A DNA stretch of 64,000 nucleotides, taken from NCBI GenBank assembly GCA_032718865.1, contig JALUTQ010000035.1, positions 1 through 64,000 of the forward strand, in the 5' to 3' direction. Each line of letters starts with the position of its first letter. Position 1 is the first letter of the stretch. Shown here piece after piece: positions 1 through 11,799 of the stretch. A program made the position numbers and the translations under genes. The notes below the pieces were generated by a model. That model made no database searches. It saw nothing but the letters and a program-made list of their open reading frames with translations, and was not told the origin of the DNA. The DNA comes from Tilletia caries. Taxonomy: Eukaryota > Basidiomycota > Exobasidiomycetes > Tilletiales > Tilletiaceae.

Positions 1-633
1 AACTTCATCGATAACTTTGAAAGCGAGCATAGTAACTTTAAAGGTACCTGGAATGTTTCAAAAGCTCAATGACCTTCTTAGATGTTGAAGTCGTAACTGC
101 TAAAGTTAAAGACAACATTCAACTCCTAACAAAGACATATCAAAGCCACAGTGCATACCAATGCCATACCATGGTCCTCGTATCATCCACTACCATGTTA
201 AAGCATGGATAAAAGGCTGAACTGCTGACATGAGAACTGCGCCAGAATTGAACAGCTTCTTAGAGATACGGAAAAAGTTCTATCTTAGACTGCATTTTGG
301 AGGTTACCCTCACAGGTTCTCAACAAAGTCTTCTAACGGTCGATTATCAGAACACTCGTGCATTCACTTAACAGGGAAGACAGAGTGTACTCCAACTGAG
401 AAGAACAAGGTTGAAACTCTCATCTTTAAGAGTACATATAATCCCTTATGGGAAGGTACTAACATGAAGACAGTATGGGATGCTATTCACAACGACTTGG
501 GAAAGTCTAGAATTTCTTCCAACTAACATAGAGTCGCATAGCCAAAGTAAACCTCCCGCTCTAGGAGACTTATTCCAGCCGTAAGAACAAAGAGACCATA
601 GAAAGGTTTAAGGATAACATTGTTAACTCTTAA
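1..633 (+). pseudogene. PLE reverse transcriptase, C-terminal remnant (unit 1)
   Basis: Fragments in shifting frames match the thumb and C-terminal part of the RT in unit 7: the FLDVEV-like segment near 80, the region around NSFLEIRKKFYLRL near 250-290, and the carboxyl end before the TAA near 631. Several one-base indels split it, so no product is expected. It is recognised only by comparison with the other copies. Confidence 0.8.
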
Positions 634-1666
634 CTTAAGAAAGTACCATATGGATACTATAAACTTAGTAGGAATGTAGTATATGAGTGCTTGAGGGTAA
701 GTAGTTTAACAAGGTCGGCGGGGACTATGGACCAGTGGTAGGAAGTTTGATTCCTATTATCCTCCAAGTCCCTTGTTCGAATCCGCGTATAGTCGTCAAT
801 TTTCGCCGATTTTTTCGACGATTTTTGGCATTATTTTCCCGCAGTCCCCTTAGTGGGTCGGTCAGACGGGTATATCCCTGTTGGGAACGGCTTAGGCCTA
901 GTAATGCCAAAAATTGACATTTTCAAAAGTAGAACACCGATGGCTAGTATGAGTTCCAGCACCTTATACATAGAGAGAAATATCGTCTCGATTAACTAGT
1001 CTAGTACAAAGACAGTTCTAAGAGCGATCACCGGTTCTAGTAACTAAACTTCACACAATCTGATTTGTACTTTCTGAATCCATTTATGACTTAGAGTTAC
1101 AAATGGAGAATGAACGATATTTTCATCTATATGGGACCATCGACATAGACAGAAAGACAAAAAGAAGAAACAAACCTCTCTGAGACCTATATCCCCACAT
1201 CTCGGCTACCTGAGACTTATGACAGATCACCGACTTAGCTCCGGACCCCAATTTGGTTGAGGTCCCCGCACCCCAAATTTGGCTGTGGTAATCGGCTATC
1301 CGTCGTCTCCTGATTAAGACCCAGCACTGCCACGTCAGTACTCAGATGAGAACCCCCCTGAAAAGGGAGCTAGGACCCATCGGCTGACACTGAGATGAAG
1401 GTCATACGGATCATTCTGAGAAAAAGGGTACTTCGATCAAAGGCCGAGGGCACAGCAATTTGGGGCACCACCCAAAGCCACAACGCCACATCAGAATTTG
1501 AGGGACTCCCAAATTGGTGCCCTTCTTTTCTTCTGTTGGGACAAGTTCCTTGGTTTTCCTGGGGCGCGATGCGTCTTCGGAACATCGTAGAACCCCGTGA
1601 AAGCGCACCTTGACAGGGATGCCCAACAGAAATCAGAAAATCCCCGTAGGGGACTCAAAAGGTATA

Positions 1667-1730
1667 AAGACGACGCCCTGAAGAGTCCAGTTTGAGGACA
1701 AAACAGTAAGCGCACCTGTAGCCACATCTT
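1667..1730 (+). ncRNA. Hammerhead ribozyme, degenerate (unit 1)
   Basis: The layout matches the intact copies (stem I AAGACG with an ATCTT partner, CTGAAGAG, stem II GTCC/GGAC). The essential CGAAA has become CAAAA and an extra C precedes CTGA, so self-cleavage is unlikely. Confidence 0.7.
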
Positions 1731-1783
1731 ACTCGCCATCCTCGACTCCTCTTCAAGTCTCCCTCAAGTTGTCACTTCATACT

Positions 1784-1806
1784 TTAACCTAACCCTAACC
1801 CCTAAA
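1784..1806 (+). repeat. Interstitial telomeric repeat 1
   Basis: A short, imperfect CCCTAA stretch of about 3-4 units lies exactly between the 3' end of unit 1 and the 5'-truncated start of unit 2. The C-rich strand is on +, as at a left chromosome end. Confidence 0.8.
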
Positions 1807-1807
1807 A

Positions 1808-2223
1808 AGCTACGACATGTAGGAGCCGCTCAGAATTGAACAGCTTCTTAGAGATAAGAAAAAGTTCTATCTTAGACTGCGTGCACGAAGAGGTTACCCT
1901 CACGGGTTCCTCAACAAAGTCTTCCTAACAGTCGATTATCGGAGACACTCGTGCATTCACCTTAACAGGGAGAGACAGAGTGTACTCCTTTGAGAAGACA
2001 AGGTTGAAACTCTCATCTTTAAGGTACATATAATCCCTTATGGGAAGGTACCCCAACATGAAGACGGTATGGGATGCTATTCTAACGACTTGGGAAAGTC
2101 TAGAATTTCTTCAATAACACTAGAGTCATACATAGCCAAAGTAAACCTCCGCTCTAGGACTTATTCAACCGTAAGAACAAAGAGACCATAGAAAGGTTTA
2201 AGGATAACATTGTTAACTCTTAA
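1808..2223 (+). pseudogene. PLE reverse transcriptase, C-terminal remnant (unit 2)
   Basis: It covers only the last ~135 codons of the RT, from the region equivalent to LLRHVRNCSELNSF to the terminal stop, with several frameshifts. It holds no catalytic motif and cannot encode an enzyme. Confidence 0.8.
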
Positions 2224-3246
2224 CCAAGAAAGTACCATGGATACTATAAACTTAGTAGGAATGTAGTATATGAATGGCAGAGGTAAGTAGTTTAACAAAT
2301 TCGGCGGGGACTATGGACCAGTGGTAGGAAATTTGATTCCTGTATCACTCCAAGTCCTTGTTCAGATCCGCGTATGGTCGTCAATTTTTTCGCCGATTTT
2401 TTCGACGATTTTTTGGCATTATTTTCCCGCAGTCCCCTTAGTGGGTCGGTCAGACGGGTATATCCTATTTGAGAACGGCTTAGGCTATTTTTAAAATTGA
2501 CATTTTTCAAAAGTAGAACACCGATGGCTAGTATAAGGTTCCAGCACCTTATACATAGAGAAGTCTCGATTAGCCGGTAGTACAAAGACAGTTCAAGAGC
2601 GATCACCAGTTAGTAACTAGAAAGCCACCGCGCACAATCTGATTTGTACTTTCTGTGAATCCATTTATGACTTAGAGTTACAAATGGAGAATGAACAGTA
2701 GCCTGCATCTATATGGGACCATCGACACTGGGCCAGAAAGACAAAAAGAAGAAACAAACCTCTCTGAGACCTACCTCCCCACATCTCGGCTACCTGAGAC
2801 TTGACAGATCCGCCGACTTGGCTCCGAAGGACCCCCCGGCAATTTGGTTGAGGTCCCCACACCCCAATTTGGCTGTGGTAATCAGCTTCTCCGTCGGTCT
2901 CCTGATTAAGACCCAGCACTGCCACGTCAGTACTCGAATGAGAACCCCCCTGAAAAGAGGGCTAGGACACATCGGCTGACACTGAGATGAAAGGTCATGC
3001 GGATCATTCTGAGAAAAAGGTACTTCGATCCAAAGGCCGAGGGCATAATTTGGGGCACCACCCCAAAGCCACAACGCCACATCAATTTGAGGGACTCCCA
3101 AAAATTAGTTACCCTTCTTTCTTCTGTTGGGACAAGTTCATAGCGTTTTCTGGGGCGCGATGCGTCTTGAACATCCGTAGAGAACCCGTAGAAAGCGCAC
3201 CTTGACAGGGATGCAACAGAAATCATCCCCGTAGGGAATCCAAAAT

Positions 3247-3311
3247 ATAAGGTGACACCTGGAGAGTCCAGTTTGAGGACAAACAGTAAGCGCACCTGTA
3301 GCCCACGTCTT
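3247..3311 (+). ncRNA. Hammerhead ribozyme, degenerate (unit 2)
   Basis: This is the position equivalent to the intact copies, but the core reads CTGGAGAG and GGACAAAC and stem I is eroded. Activity is probably lost. Confidence 0.65.
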
Positions 3312-3397
3312 GCTCGCCATCCTCGACTCCCTCTTCAGTCTCCCTTTGTCACTTCACTTCTTACTCACCCCTGCTCACCTCGACAACACCTTTTACG

Positions 3398-6348
3398 ATG
3401 AGTACTGTAGTTCCCCCTTCTCCCCCTCCCTCTCTCTCTCCCTTCCCCCACATCCCTCCCCCACGCCTGGGCGCAAGCTCTACGTGACCAATCTGGCACG
3501 GCCATGGACGTCGAAGGACTCCATGGTAGCTCAAACAGTCAGACTATATCAGAGTATCTGACAAGCAGGAAGTATCCCTCGCGGGACCTGCTTCAGCTAA
3601 ACTGAGCCGCATTGTAGAGAATATCACGGGGAAGGCACCTCACAAGAGTAGCTCCTCGTGTATTCATGCTACTTCAAGGCGGGGAAAACTTGGCTGCGTT
3701 GGAACGTGCAAAGGCCCTAGGCCCAGACCACTTCCCTCTGCCATTAAAGGCACAGTGCACTCTCCTCCTCTCCAGATTAGTAAGGAAGCTTTGGAGTCAA
3801 ACCCAGATGCTTTCCAAACTCTTCAGGAAAGGATGGCTGAGAAGAAGGAAGAATGCTTGGGTTCTACCTCAGCATTCTGATCGATCACTAGGAAGACGGA
3901 AGTCGACCAGCTGGTCGTGAAGTACTCAGGCCCTCTCCCTAGCTGTAACCGTAGTGCACTGGAAGCCAAAGCTGAGGCTCTGAAGGATCATGTTGGATCA
4001 GACATTCCCCTAGTAGAGGTAAAGTGGAGGTCCTCATGACAACCTTTGCTAAAGATCTCGATAAACTTTTTACCTTCAAAGCGGCTAACAAGTCACTTAG
4101 GGAAAAATTTAAAGAATCTAGCAACAGAAAGCCTATGAAGCTCAGCTTGCACTCCAAGAAAAAGGTAAATCGCTGCAACAAGCAGTTGGTGAACTGGTCA
4201 GGGTCGCTCGCTGAGCACTTCGAAAAGCAAAGCACCGGCCCAGCCATTCAAAGGCAAGGGAAAGGTAAAGCAAAATCAGTGTCCACAAAGGGAAGAAGCC
4301 AGACAGCAAAAGCTAAAGGTTCAAAAGACCAAGGCTAAGTCTAAGGCCCCAGCTTAAAAGAACAAGTCCAAAGTCCCCTAAGGGCAACTGGTCAGTACCT
4401 TCTAACTTTGATATAGCAAAGATAAGTACTTACCCAATTAAGGTCTTACTGCCTCCCTTTCAGAACGAACGCTGTTCCTCTAGAGACATTCCTCACTAGA
4501 ATATATCGACTCAAGATCCTTCAACGATCAAGTCCATAACCTTTCAGCAGTCCCCACACCCTGTACAGAGAATTATCTCTTACAATATGAAATTCATTCC
4601 CACTCCTAACCCAAAGGAAGAACTTTGGAAGAATTCATATGGGGACTTCGTTCGAAGACTAAGATGGAAATGGGCTTACCGTAAGAATCAATACAAGAAG
4701 AATTTAACCCTAAATTTCCACTTGTATCTAACACGGAAACACCTAAGGGCAATGCTAAATTTGAAAAAGGAATTAGCAAAGGCTATGCCATCTTAGAATC
4801 TTTAATGAGTAAGAAACTCACTCCGGCCTAACCCACCATTCGCGCATAAAGACCCTGGACATCTTCTTAAGAGAAGAGTCCTTACTAATTCTACCTACAG
4901 ATAAGAATATGGGTGGCAATCGTACCGGTCAGGTGGTACTATAAAAAGCCTTAAGACAACTGACCGACAAGGCAGTTACAAGGAAGTGGAAGAACCAGAT
5001 TGGTTAGATGACAGAAGATGGATCAAGGAAACCATTTACAAACTTGGAGGGTCCTTGACCCTTCAGGAACGTAAGTGGCTACTTGGCGAGATCCGATGTA
5101 GAATCATCCCTTCCTTACTTTAAGTTGCTACACAAAATTACGCAAGAGTCTGTCCTAGGAAGACCTGAATTACCTAGCTTTTGTACATTCTATACGAATG
5201 CATCAATCTAGGTTGCAGAAAAACTTAAGGTCATAGTCAAGGACTACCCTTGGATCCTTAAGGACACGACTACCTTCTTACAAACCCTGCCAATGAGATA
5301 TACTTCCATTGGATCTCCAGACCCTGAAGAGACATCTAGCTGATTTCAGAAGGGAGACGTTGAAGCAATGTACCCTAGCATCCCTACAGACTGGGGTCTA
5401 GAATGCATGGCAAATATACTTAAACGCTCCTCTGCCTATAGAGACCATAACTCTAGTACCAAAATTACTAGAAAGATTCTTCGTAATAACTACTTTACCT
5501 TTATGGGAAAGTACTACCTACAAGTTAAAGGCACAGCCATGGGCACCTCGTGTGCTCCCATGTCTTAACTTGGTTATAGCGAAGCCGAGTATACTGGGAC
5601 ATCTCAGACTAACTCGGGACGAGGACAGAACATAAAGTACTATGGCAGGTATCTTGATGACATCTTTTGGTAGTCAGAGGCAGCAAAAGCTCTCCACAAA
5701 AACTTTCATCGAAATAACTTTGAAAGCGAGCATAGTAACTTTAAGTTCACCTGGAATATTTCAAAAAGCTCAATGACCTTCTTAGATGTTGAAGTCGTAA
5801 CTGCTAAAGTTAAAGACAACATTCAACTCCTAACAAGACATATCAAAAGCCCACGAATGCATACCAGTATATACCACTTGGTCCTCGTATCATCCTACAT
5901 GTTAAGAAAGCATGAATGCAAAGCTGAACTGCTACGACATGTAGAGAACTGCTCAGAATTGAACAGCTTCTTAGAAGTACGGAAAAAGTTCTATCTTAGA
6001 CTGCGTGCACGAGGATTTACCCTCACGGGTTCCTCAACAAAGTCTTCCTAACGGTCGATTATCAGAACACTCGTGCATTCACCTTAACAGGGAAGACAGA
6101 GTGTACTCCAGCTGAGAAAGACAAGGTTGAAACTCTCATCTTTAAGAGTACATGTAATCCCTTATGGGAAGGTACTAACATGAAGACGGTATGGGATGCT
6201 ATTCTAACGACTTGGAAAGTCTAGAATTTCTTCCAACTAACACTAGAGTCATACATAGCCAAAGTAAACCTCCCGCTCTAGGAGACTTATTCAGCGTAAG
6301 AACAAAGAGACCATAGAAAGGTTTAAGGATAACATTGTTAACTCTTAA
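3398..6348 (+). pseudogene. PLE ORF1-RT, multiply frameshifted (unit 3)
   Basis: The order matches the better copies: a Pro/Ser-rich start, a Lys-rich coiled-coil region (about 3660-4340), an RT N-terminal region (about 4450-4800) and RT motifs. These include the DVEAMYPSIP-type motif A near 5360, the GTAMGTSCAP-type motif B near 5530 and the YLDD region near 5645. Dozens of one- or two-base indels break the frame, and premature stops occur. The gene is dead as read, although errors in the assembly cannot be excluded. Confidence 0.85.
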
Positions 6349-7412
6349 CTTAAGAAAGTACCATATGGATACTATAAACTTAGTAGGAATGTAGTATATG
6401 AGTGCTTGAGGGTAAGTAGTTTAACAAATTCGGCGAGACTATGGACCAGTGGTAGGAAGTTTGATTCCTGTATCACTCCAAGTCCCTTGTTCGGAATCCG
6501 CGTATAGTCGTCAATTTTTCGCCGATTTTCTCACGACGATTTTTTGGCATTATTTTCCCGCAGTCCCCTTAGTGGGTCGGTCGAACCTTCGCATATCCTA
6601 TTTAGGAACGGCTTAGGCCTAGTAATGCCAAAAATTGACATTTTCAAAAAGTAGAACACCGATGGCTAGTATAAGGTTTCCAGCACCTTATACATGAGAA
6701 ATATCGTCTCGATTAACTAGTCCTGAGTAGAAAGACAGTTCTAAGAGCGATCACCGGTTAGTAACTAGAAAGCCCCATACACAAATCTGATTTGTACTTT
6801 CTGTGAATCCATTTATGACTTAGAGTTACAAATGGAGAATGAACGATGACGCCATCCTATATGGGACCATCGACATAGACAGAAAGACAAGAAGAAACAA
6901 ACCTTCTGAGACCTATATCCCCACATCTCGGCTACCTGAGACTTATGACAGATCACCGACTTAGCCCCGAAAAGACCCCCAATTTGGTTGAGGTCCCCCA
7001 CACCCCCAAAATTTGGCTGTGGTAATCGGCTATCCGTCGGTCTCCTGATTAAGACCCAGCACTGCCACGTCAGTACTCGAATGAGAACCCCCCTGAAAAG
7101 GGAGCTAGGACCCATCGGCTGACACCGAGATGAAAGGTCATACGGATCATTCTGAGAAAAAGGGTACTTCGATCCAAAAGGCCGAGGGCACTTAATTTGG
7201 GGGCACCACCCCAAAGCCACAACGCCACATCGTAAATTTGAGGGACTCCCCCAAATTTGTTACCCTTCTTTTCTTCTGTTGGGACAAGTTCACTTAGTTT
7301 TCTGGGGCGCGATGCGTCTTCGGAACATCGTAGAACCCCGTAGAAAGCGCACCTTGACAGGGATGCCCAACAGAAAATCAGAGAAGTCCCCGTAGGGGAT
7401 CCAAAAGGTATA

Positions 7413-7475
7413 AAGACGACGCCTGAAGAGTCCAGTTTGAGGACGAAACAGTAAGCGCACCTGTAGCCACGTCTT
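7413..7475 (+). ncRNA. Hammerhead ribozyme (unit 3)
   Basis: The core CTGAAGAG is followed by stem II (GTCC/GGAC with loop AGTTTGA), CGAAA, a 4-bp stem III (ACAG/CTGT) and the cleavage dinucleotide ending at A7465. Stem I pairs AAGACG with CGTCTT, plus GC/GC around a small internal loop. All invariant core bases are present, so self-cleavage is predicted. The very short stem III fits the PLE-type hammerhead. Confidence 0.85.
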
Positions 7476-7567
7476 ACTCGCCATCCTCGACTCCTCTTCA
7501 AGTCTCCCTCAAGTTGTCACTTCACTTCTTACTTTCACCCTACTCCACCTCGACAACACCTTTTACG

Positions 7568-10539
7568 ATGAGTACTGTAGTTCCCCCTTCTCCTACTCCT
7601 CTCTCCTCTCCCTTCCCCACATCCCTCACGCCTGGAGCGCAAGCTCTACGTGACCAATCTGGCACGGCCATGGACGTCGAAGGACTCCATGGTGGCTCAG
7701 GCGGTCAGACTACCATCAAGGTATCTGACAAGCAGTATCCCTCGGGACCTGCTTCAGCTAAGCTGAGCCTGCCCGACCTTGAGAATATCACGAGAGAGCA
7801 CCTCGCAAGAGCGTCCTCCGTGTATTCAAAATACTTCAAGGCCAGAAAACTTGGCTGCGTTGGAACGTGCAAAGGCCCTAGGCCCAGACCACTTCCCTCC
7901 TGCCATTAAAGGCACAGTGCACTCTCCTCCTCTCCAGATTAGTAAGGAAGCTTTGGAGTCAAACCCAGATGCTTTCCGAGCTCTTCAGGAAAGGATGGCT
8001 GAGAAGAAGGAAGAATGCTTGAGGTTCTACCTCAACATTCTGATCGATGCTAGGAAGACGGAAGTCGACCAGCTGGTCATTGAGGGCAATACTCAGGCCC
8101 TCCTCCTAAACCTTCGTAGTGCACTGGAAGCCAAAGCTGAGGCTCTGAAGGATCATGTTGGATCAGACATTCCCCTCGTCAGAGGTAAAGTGGAGGTCCT
8201 CATGACAACCTTTGCTAAAGATCTCGATAAACTTTACCTTCAAGCGGCTAACAAGTCACTTAAGGAAAAAGAATTTAAAGAATCTAAGCAACAGAAAGCC
8301 TATGAAGCTCAGCTTGCACTCCAAGAAAAAGGTAAAACGCTGCAACAAGCAGTTGGTGAACTGGTCAAGGAGTCGCTCGCTAAAGGCACTTCGAAAAGCA
8401 AAGCACCGGCCCAGCCATTCAAAGGCAAAGGGAAAAGGTAAAGCAAAATCGAGTGTCCACAAAGGGAAGAAGCCAGACAACAAAAAGCTAAAGGTTCAAA
8501 AGACCAAGGCTAAGTCTAAGGCCCCCGGCAAAAAGAACAAGTCCAAAAGTCCCTAAGGGCAACTGGTCAGTACCTTCTAACTTTGATATAGCAAAGATAA
8601 GTACTTACCCAGTAGAATTCTTTACTGCCTCCTTTCAGAACGAACGCTGTTCCTCGCAAGACATTCCTCACTGGAATATATCGACTCAAGATCCTTCAAC
8701 GATCAAGTCCATAACCTTTCGAAGACACCGGTCCCACACCCTGTACAGAGAATTATCTCTTACAATATGAAATTCATTCCCACTCCTAACCCAAAGGAAG
8801 AACTTTGGAAGAATTCATATGGGGGACTTCGTTCCGAAGACTAAGATGGAAATGGGCTTACCGTAAGAATCAATACAAGAAAGAATTTAACCCTAAATTC
8901 CATATTGTATCTAACACGGAAGCACCTAAGGGCAATGCTAAATTTGAAAAAGGAATTAGCAAAGGCTATGCCATCTTAGAATCTTTAATGAGTAAGAAAC
9001 TCACTCGGCCTAACCCACCGATCCATGCCATAAAGACCCTGGACATCTTCTTAAGAGAAGAGTCCTTACTAATTCTACCTACAGATAAGAATATGGGTAT
9101 GGCAATCGTACCGGTCGAGTGGTACTATAAAGAAGCCTTAAGACAACCGACCGACAAGGCAGTTTACAAGGAAGTGGAAGAACCAGATTGGTTAGATGAC
9201 AGAAGATGGATCAAGGAAACCATTTACAAAACTTGGAGGGTCCTTGACCCTTCAGGAACGTAAGCTGGCTACTTGTGAGATCCGATGTAGAATCATCCCT
9301 TCCTTACTTTGGGTTACTTCCTAAAGTACATAAGAGTCCTGTCCTAGGAAGACCTATAGTGCCTAGCTTTAATACATTCTATACGAATGCATCAATCTGG
9401 GTTGCAGAAAAACTTAAGGTCATAGTCAAGGACTACCCTTGGATCCTTAAGGACACGACTACCTTCTTACAAACCCTGCCAATGAGATATACTTCCATTG
9501 GATCTCCAGACCCCTGAAGAGGACATCTGGCTGATTTCAGGAGACGTTGAAGCAATGTACCCTAGCATCCCTACAGACTGGGGTCTAGAATGCATGGCAA
9601 ATATACTTAAACGCTCCTCTCTGCCTATAGAGACCATAACTCTAGTACTAAAATTACTAGAAAAGATTCTTCGTAATAACTACTTTACCTTTATGGGAAA
9701 GTACTACCTACAAGTTAAAGGCACAGCCATGGGCACCTCGTGTGCTCCCATGTATGCCAACTTGGTTATGGCAGAAGCCGAGTATACTGGGACATCTCAG
9801 ACTAACTCGGGACAGGGACAGAACATAAAGTACTATGGCAGGTATCTTGATGACATCTTTGTGGTAGTCAGAGGCAACAAAGACTCTCCACAAAACTTCA
9901 TCGATAACTTTGAAAGCGAGCATAGTAACTTTAAGTTCACCTGGAATGTTTCAAAAAGCTCAATGACCTTCTTAGATGTTGAAGTCGTAACTGCTAAAGA
10001 TTGAAGACAACATTCAACTCCTAACAAAAGACATATCAAAAGCCCATGAATGCATACCAGTATATACCATGGTCCTCGTATCATCCACTACATGTTAAGA
10101 AAGCATGGATAAAAGCTGAACTGCTACGACATGTAAGGAACTGCTCAGAATTGAACAGCTTCTTAGAGATACGGAAAAAGTTCTATCTTAGACTGCGTGC
10201 ACGAGGTTACCCTCACGGGTTCCTCAACAAAGTCTTCCTAACGGTCGATTATCAGAACACTCGTGCATTCACCTTAACAGGGAAGACAGAGTGTACTCCA
10301 ACTGAGAAAGACAAGGTTGAAACTCTCATCTTTAAGAGTACATATAATCCCTTATGGGAAGGTACTAACATGAAGACAGTATGGATGCTATTCTAACGAC
10401 TTGGGAAAGTCTAGAATTTCTTCCAACTAACACTAGGGTCATACATAGCCAAAGTAAACCTCCCGCTCTAGGAGACTTATTCAACCGTAAGAACAAAGAG
10501 ACCATAGAAAGGTTTAAGGATAACATTGTTAACTCTTAA
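7568..10539 (+). pseudogene. PLE ORF1-RT fusion frame, few frameshifts (unit 4)
   Basis: The first ~290 codons are Pro/Ser-rich, then helical and charged, then very Lys-rich. They read on, across 8540-8650 if small indels are ignored, into the RT. RT signatures are LPTDKNMGMAIVP (near 9080), the conserved PKVHKSP and GRPIVPSFNT patch (near 9320-9370), motif A DVEAMYPSIP (9545), motif B GTAMGTSCAPMYANL (9720) and motif C YLDDIF (9845). No GIY-YIG endonuclease follows; the frame ends soon after the thumb, as in endonuclease-deficient telomeric PLEs. Frameshifts lie near 7845, 8435, 9240, 9510, 10000 and 10385. The enzyme would copy element RNA using a telomeric 3' end as primer. Confidence 0.85.
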
Positions 10540-11585
10540 CTTAAGAAAGTACCATATGGATACTATAAACTTAGTAGGAATGTAGTATATGAGTGCTTGA
10601 GGGTAAGTAGTTTAACAAATTCGGCGGGGACTATGGACCAGTGGTAGGAAGTTTGATTCCTGTATCACTCCAAGTCCCTTGTTCGAATCCGCGTATGGTC
10701 GTCAATTTTTCGCCGATTGACGATTTTGGCATTATTTTCCCGCAGTCCCCTTAGTGGGTCGGTCAGACGGGTATATCCTATTTAGGGAACGGCTTAGGCC
10801 TAGTAATGCCAAAAATTGACATTTTCAAAAGTAGAACACCGATGGCTAGTATAAGGTTCCAGCACCTTATACATAGAGAAGTATCGTCTCGATTAACTAG
10901 TCTAGTACAAAGACAGTTCTAAGAGCGATCACCGGTTAGTAACTAGAAAGCCATACACAATCTGATTTGTACTTTCTGTGAATCCATTTATGACTTAGAG
11001 TTACAAATGGAGAATGAACGATGACGCCATCCTATATGGGACCATCGACATAGACAGAAAGACAAAAGAAGAAACAAACCTCTCTGAGACCTATATCCCC
11101 ACATCTCGGCTACCTGAGACTTATGACAGATCACCGACTTAGCCCCGAAAAGACCCCCAATTTGGTTGAGGTCCCCACACCCCCAAATTTGGCTGTGGTA
11201 ATCGGCTATCCGTCGGTCTCCTGATTAAGACCCAGCACTGCCACGTCAGTACTCGAATGAGAACCCCCCTGAAAAGGGAGCTAGGACCCATCGGCTGACA
11301 CCGAGATGAAAGGTCATACGGATCATTCTGAGAAAAAGGGTACTTCGATCCAAAGGCCGAGGGCACTTAATTTGGGGCACCACCCCCAAAGCCACAACGC
11401 CACATCGTAATTTGAGGGACTCCCCCAAATTTGTTACCCTTCTTTTCTTCTGTTGGGACAAGTTCACTTAGTTTTCTGGGGCGCGATGCGTCTTCGGAAC
11501 ATCGTAGAACCCCGTAGAAAGCGCACCTTGACAGGGATGCCCAACAGAAATCAGAGAAGTCCCCGTAGGGGATCCAAAAGGTATA

Positions 11586-11648
11586 AAGACGACGCCTGAA
11601 GAGTCCAGTTTGAGGACGAAACAGTAAGCGCACCTGTAGCCACGTCTT
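11586..11648 (+). ncRNA. Hammerhead ribozyme (unit 4)
   Basis: Identical in core and stems to the unit 3 motif. Predicted cleavage is after A11638, 69 nt before the telomeric repeats that cap the 3' end of this unit. Confidence 0.85.
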
Positions 11649-11707
11649 ACTCGCCATCCTCGACTCCTCTTCAAGTCTCCCTCAAGTTGTCACTTCACTT
11701 CTTACTT

Positions 11708-11799
11708 TAACCTAACCCTAACCCTAACCCTAAACGCCTAACCCTAACCCTAACCCTAACCCTAACCCTAACCCTGACCTAACCCTAACCCTTAACCCT
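11708..11799 (+). repeat. Interstitial telomeric repeat 2
   Basis: About 92 bp of CCCTAA repeats with occasional variants lie between the 3' end of unit 4 and the 5'-truncated unit 5. This is the longest telomeric stretch in the window, and its irregular units suggest it is no longer maintained by telomerase. Confidence 0.92.

Larger units (their letters stand above)
1..1783 (+). mobile_element. Penelope-like element unit 1 (3' part, decayed)
   Basis: The window opens inside the RT gene of a Penelope-like element (PLE), at the region matching the YLDD-downstream segment of the intact copy. The reading frame is broken by many small indels up to the stop near 631-633. The remaining 1.1 kb is the element's 3' region, with a tRNA-like segment (723-794) and a degenerate hammerhead ribozyme (1667-1730). 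It ends at a telomeric repeat stretch. Truncation on the left is due to the window edge. Much of the divergence is small indels, so sequence quality near a contig end could contribute. Confidence 0.85.
1807..3366 (+). mobile_element. Penelope-like element unit 2 (5'-truncated)
   Basis: This copy begins abruptly inside the RT thumb region, right after telomeric repeats. It runs through the RT stop (2221-2223), a tRNA-like segment from 2309 and a degenerate hammerhead (3247-3311). It is joined head-to-tail to unit 3. A 5' truncation capped by telomere repeats is the expected product of TTAGGG-end-primed reverse transcription followed by telomerase addition. The copy carries many small indels. 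Confidence 0.85.
3367..7534 (+). mobile_element. Penelope-like element unit 3 (full-length, decayed)
   Basis: A full-length copy of about 4.17 kb has the 5' leader, coding region from an ATG at 3398 to a TAA at 6346-6348, a tRNA-like segment near 6437-6509 and an intact hammerhead (7413-7475). It is joined without a telomeric array to unit 2 on the left and unit 4 on the right. The junctions keep a single CACCCTA-like half repeat. The coding region is heavily frameshifted. Confidence 0.88.
7535..11707 (+). mobile_element. Penelope-like element unit 4 (full-length)
   Basis: This is a full-length copy of 4.17 kb. It has the leader, a coding region 7568-10539 with a few frameshifts, a tRNA-like segment 10629-10700 and an intact hammerhead 11586-11648. 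A 92-bp telomeric repeat follows its 3' end, so this copy once attached directly to a chromosome end. It is the best reference for the full coding layout because its A-runs are shorter than in units 6-8. Confidence 0.9.
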
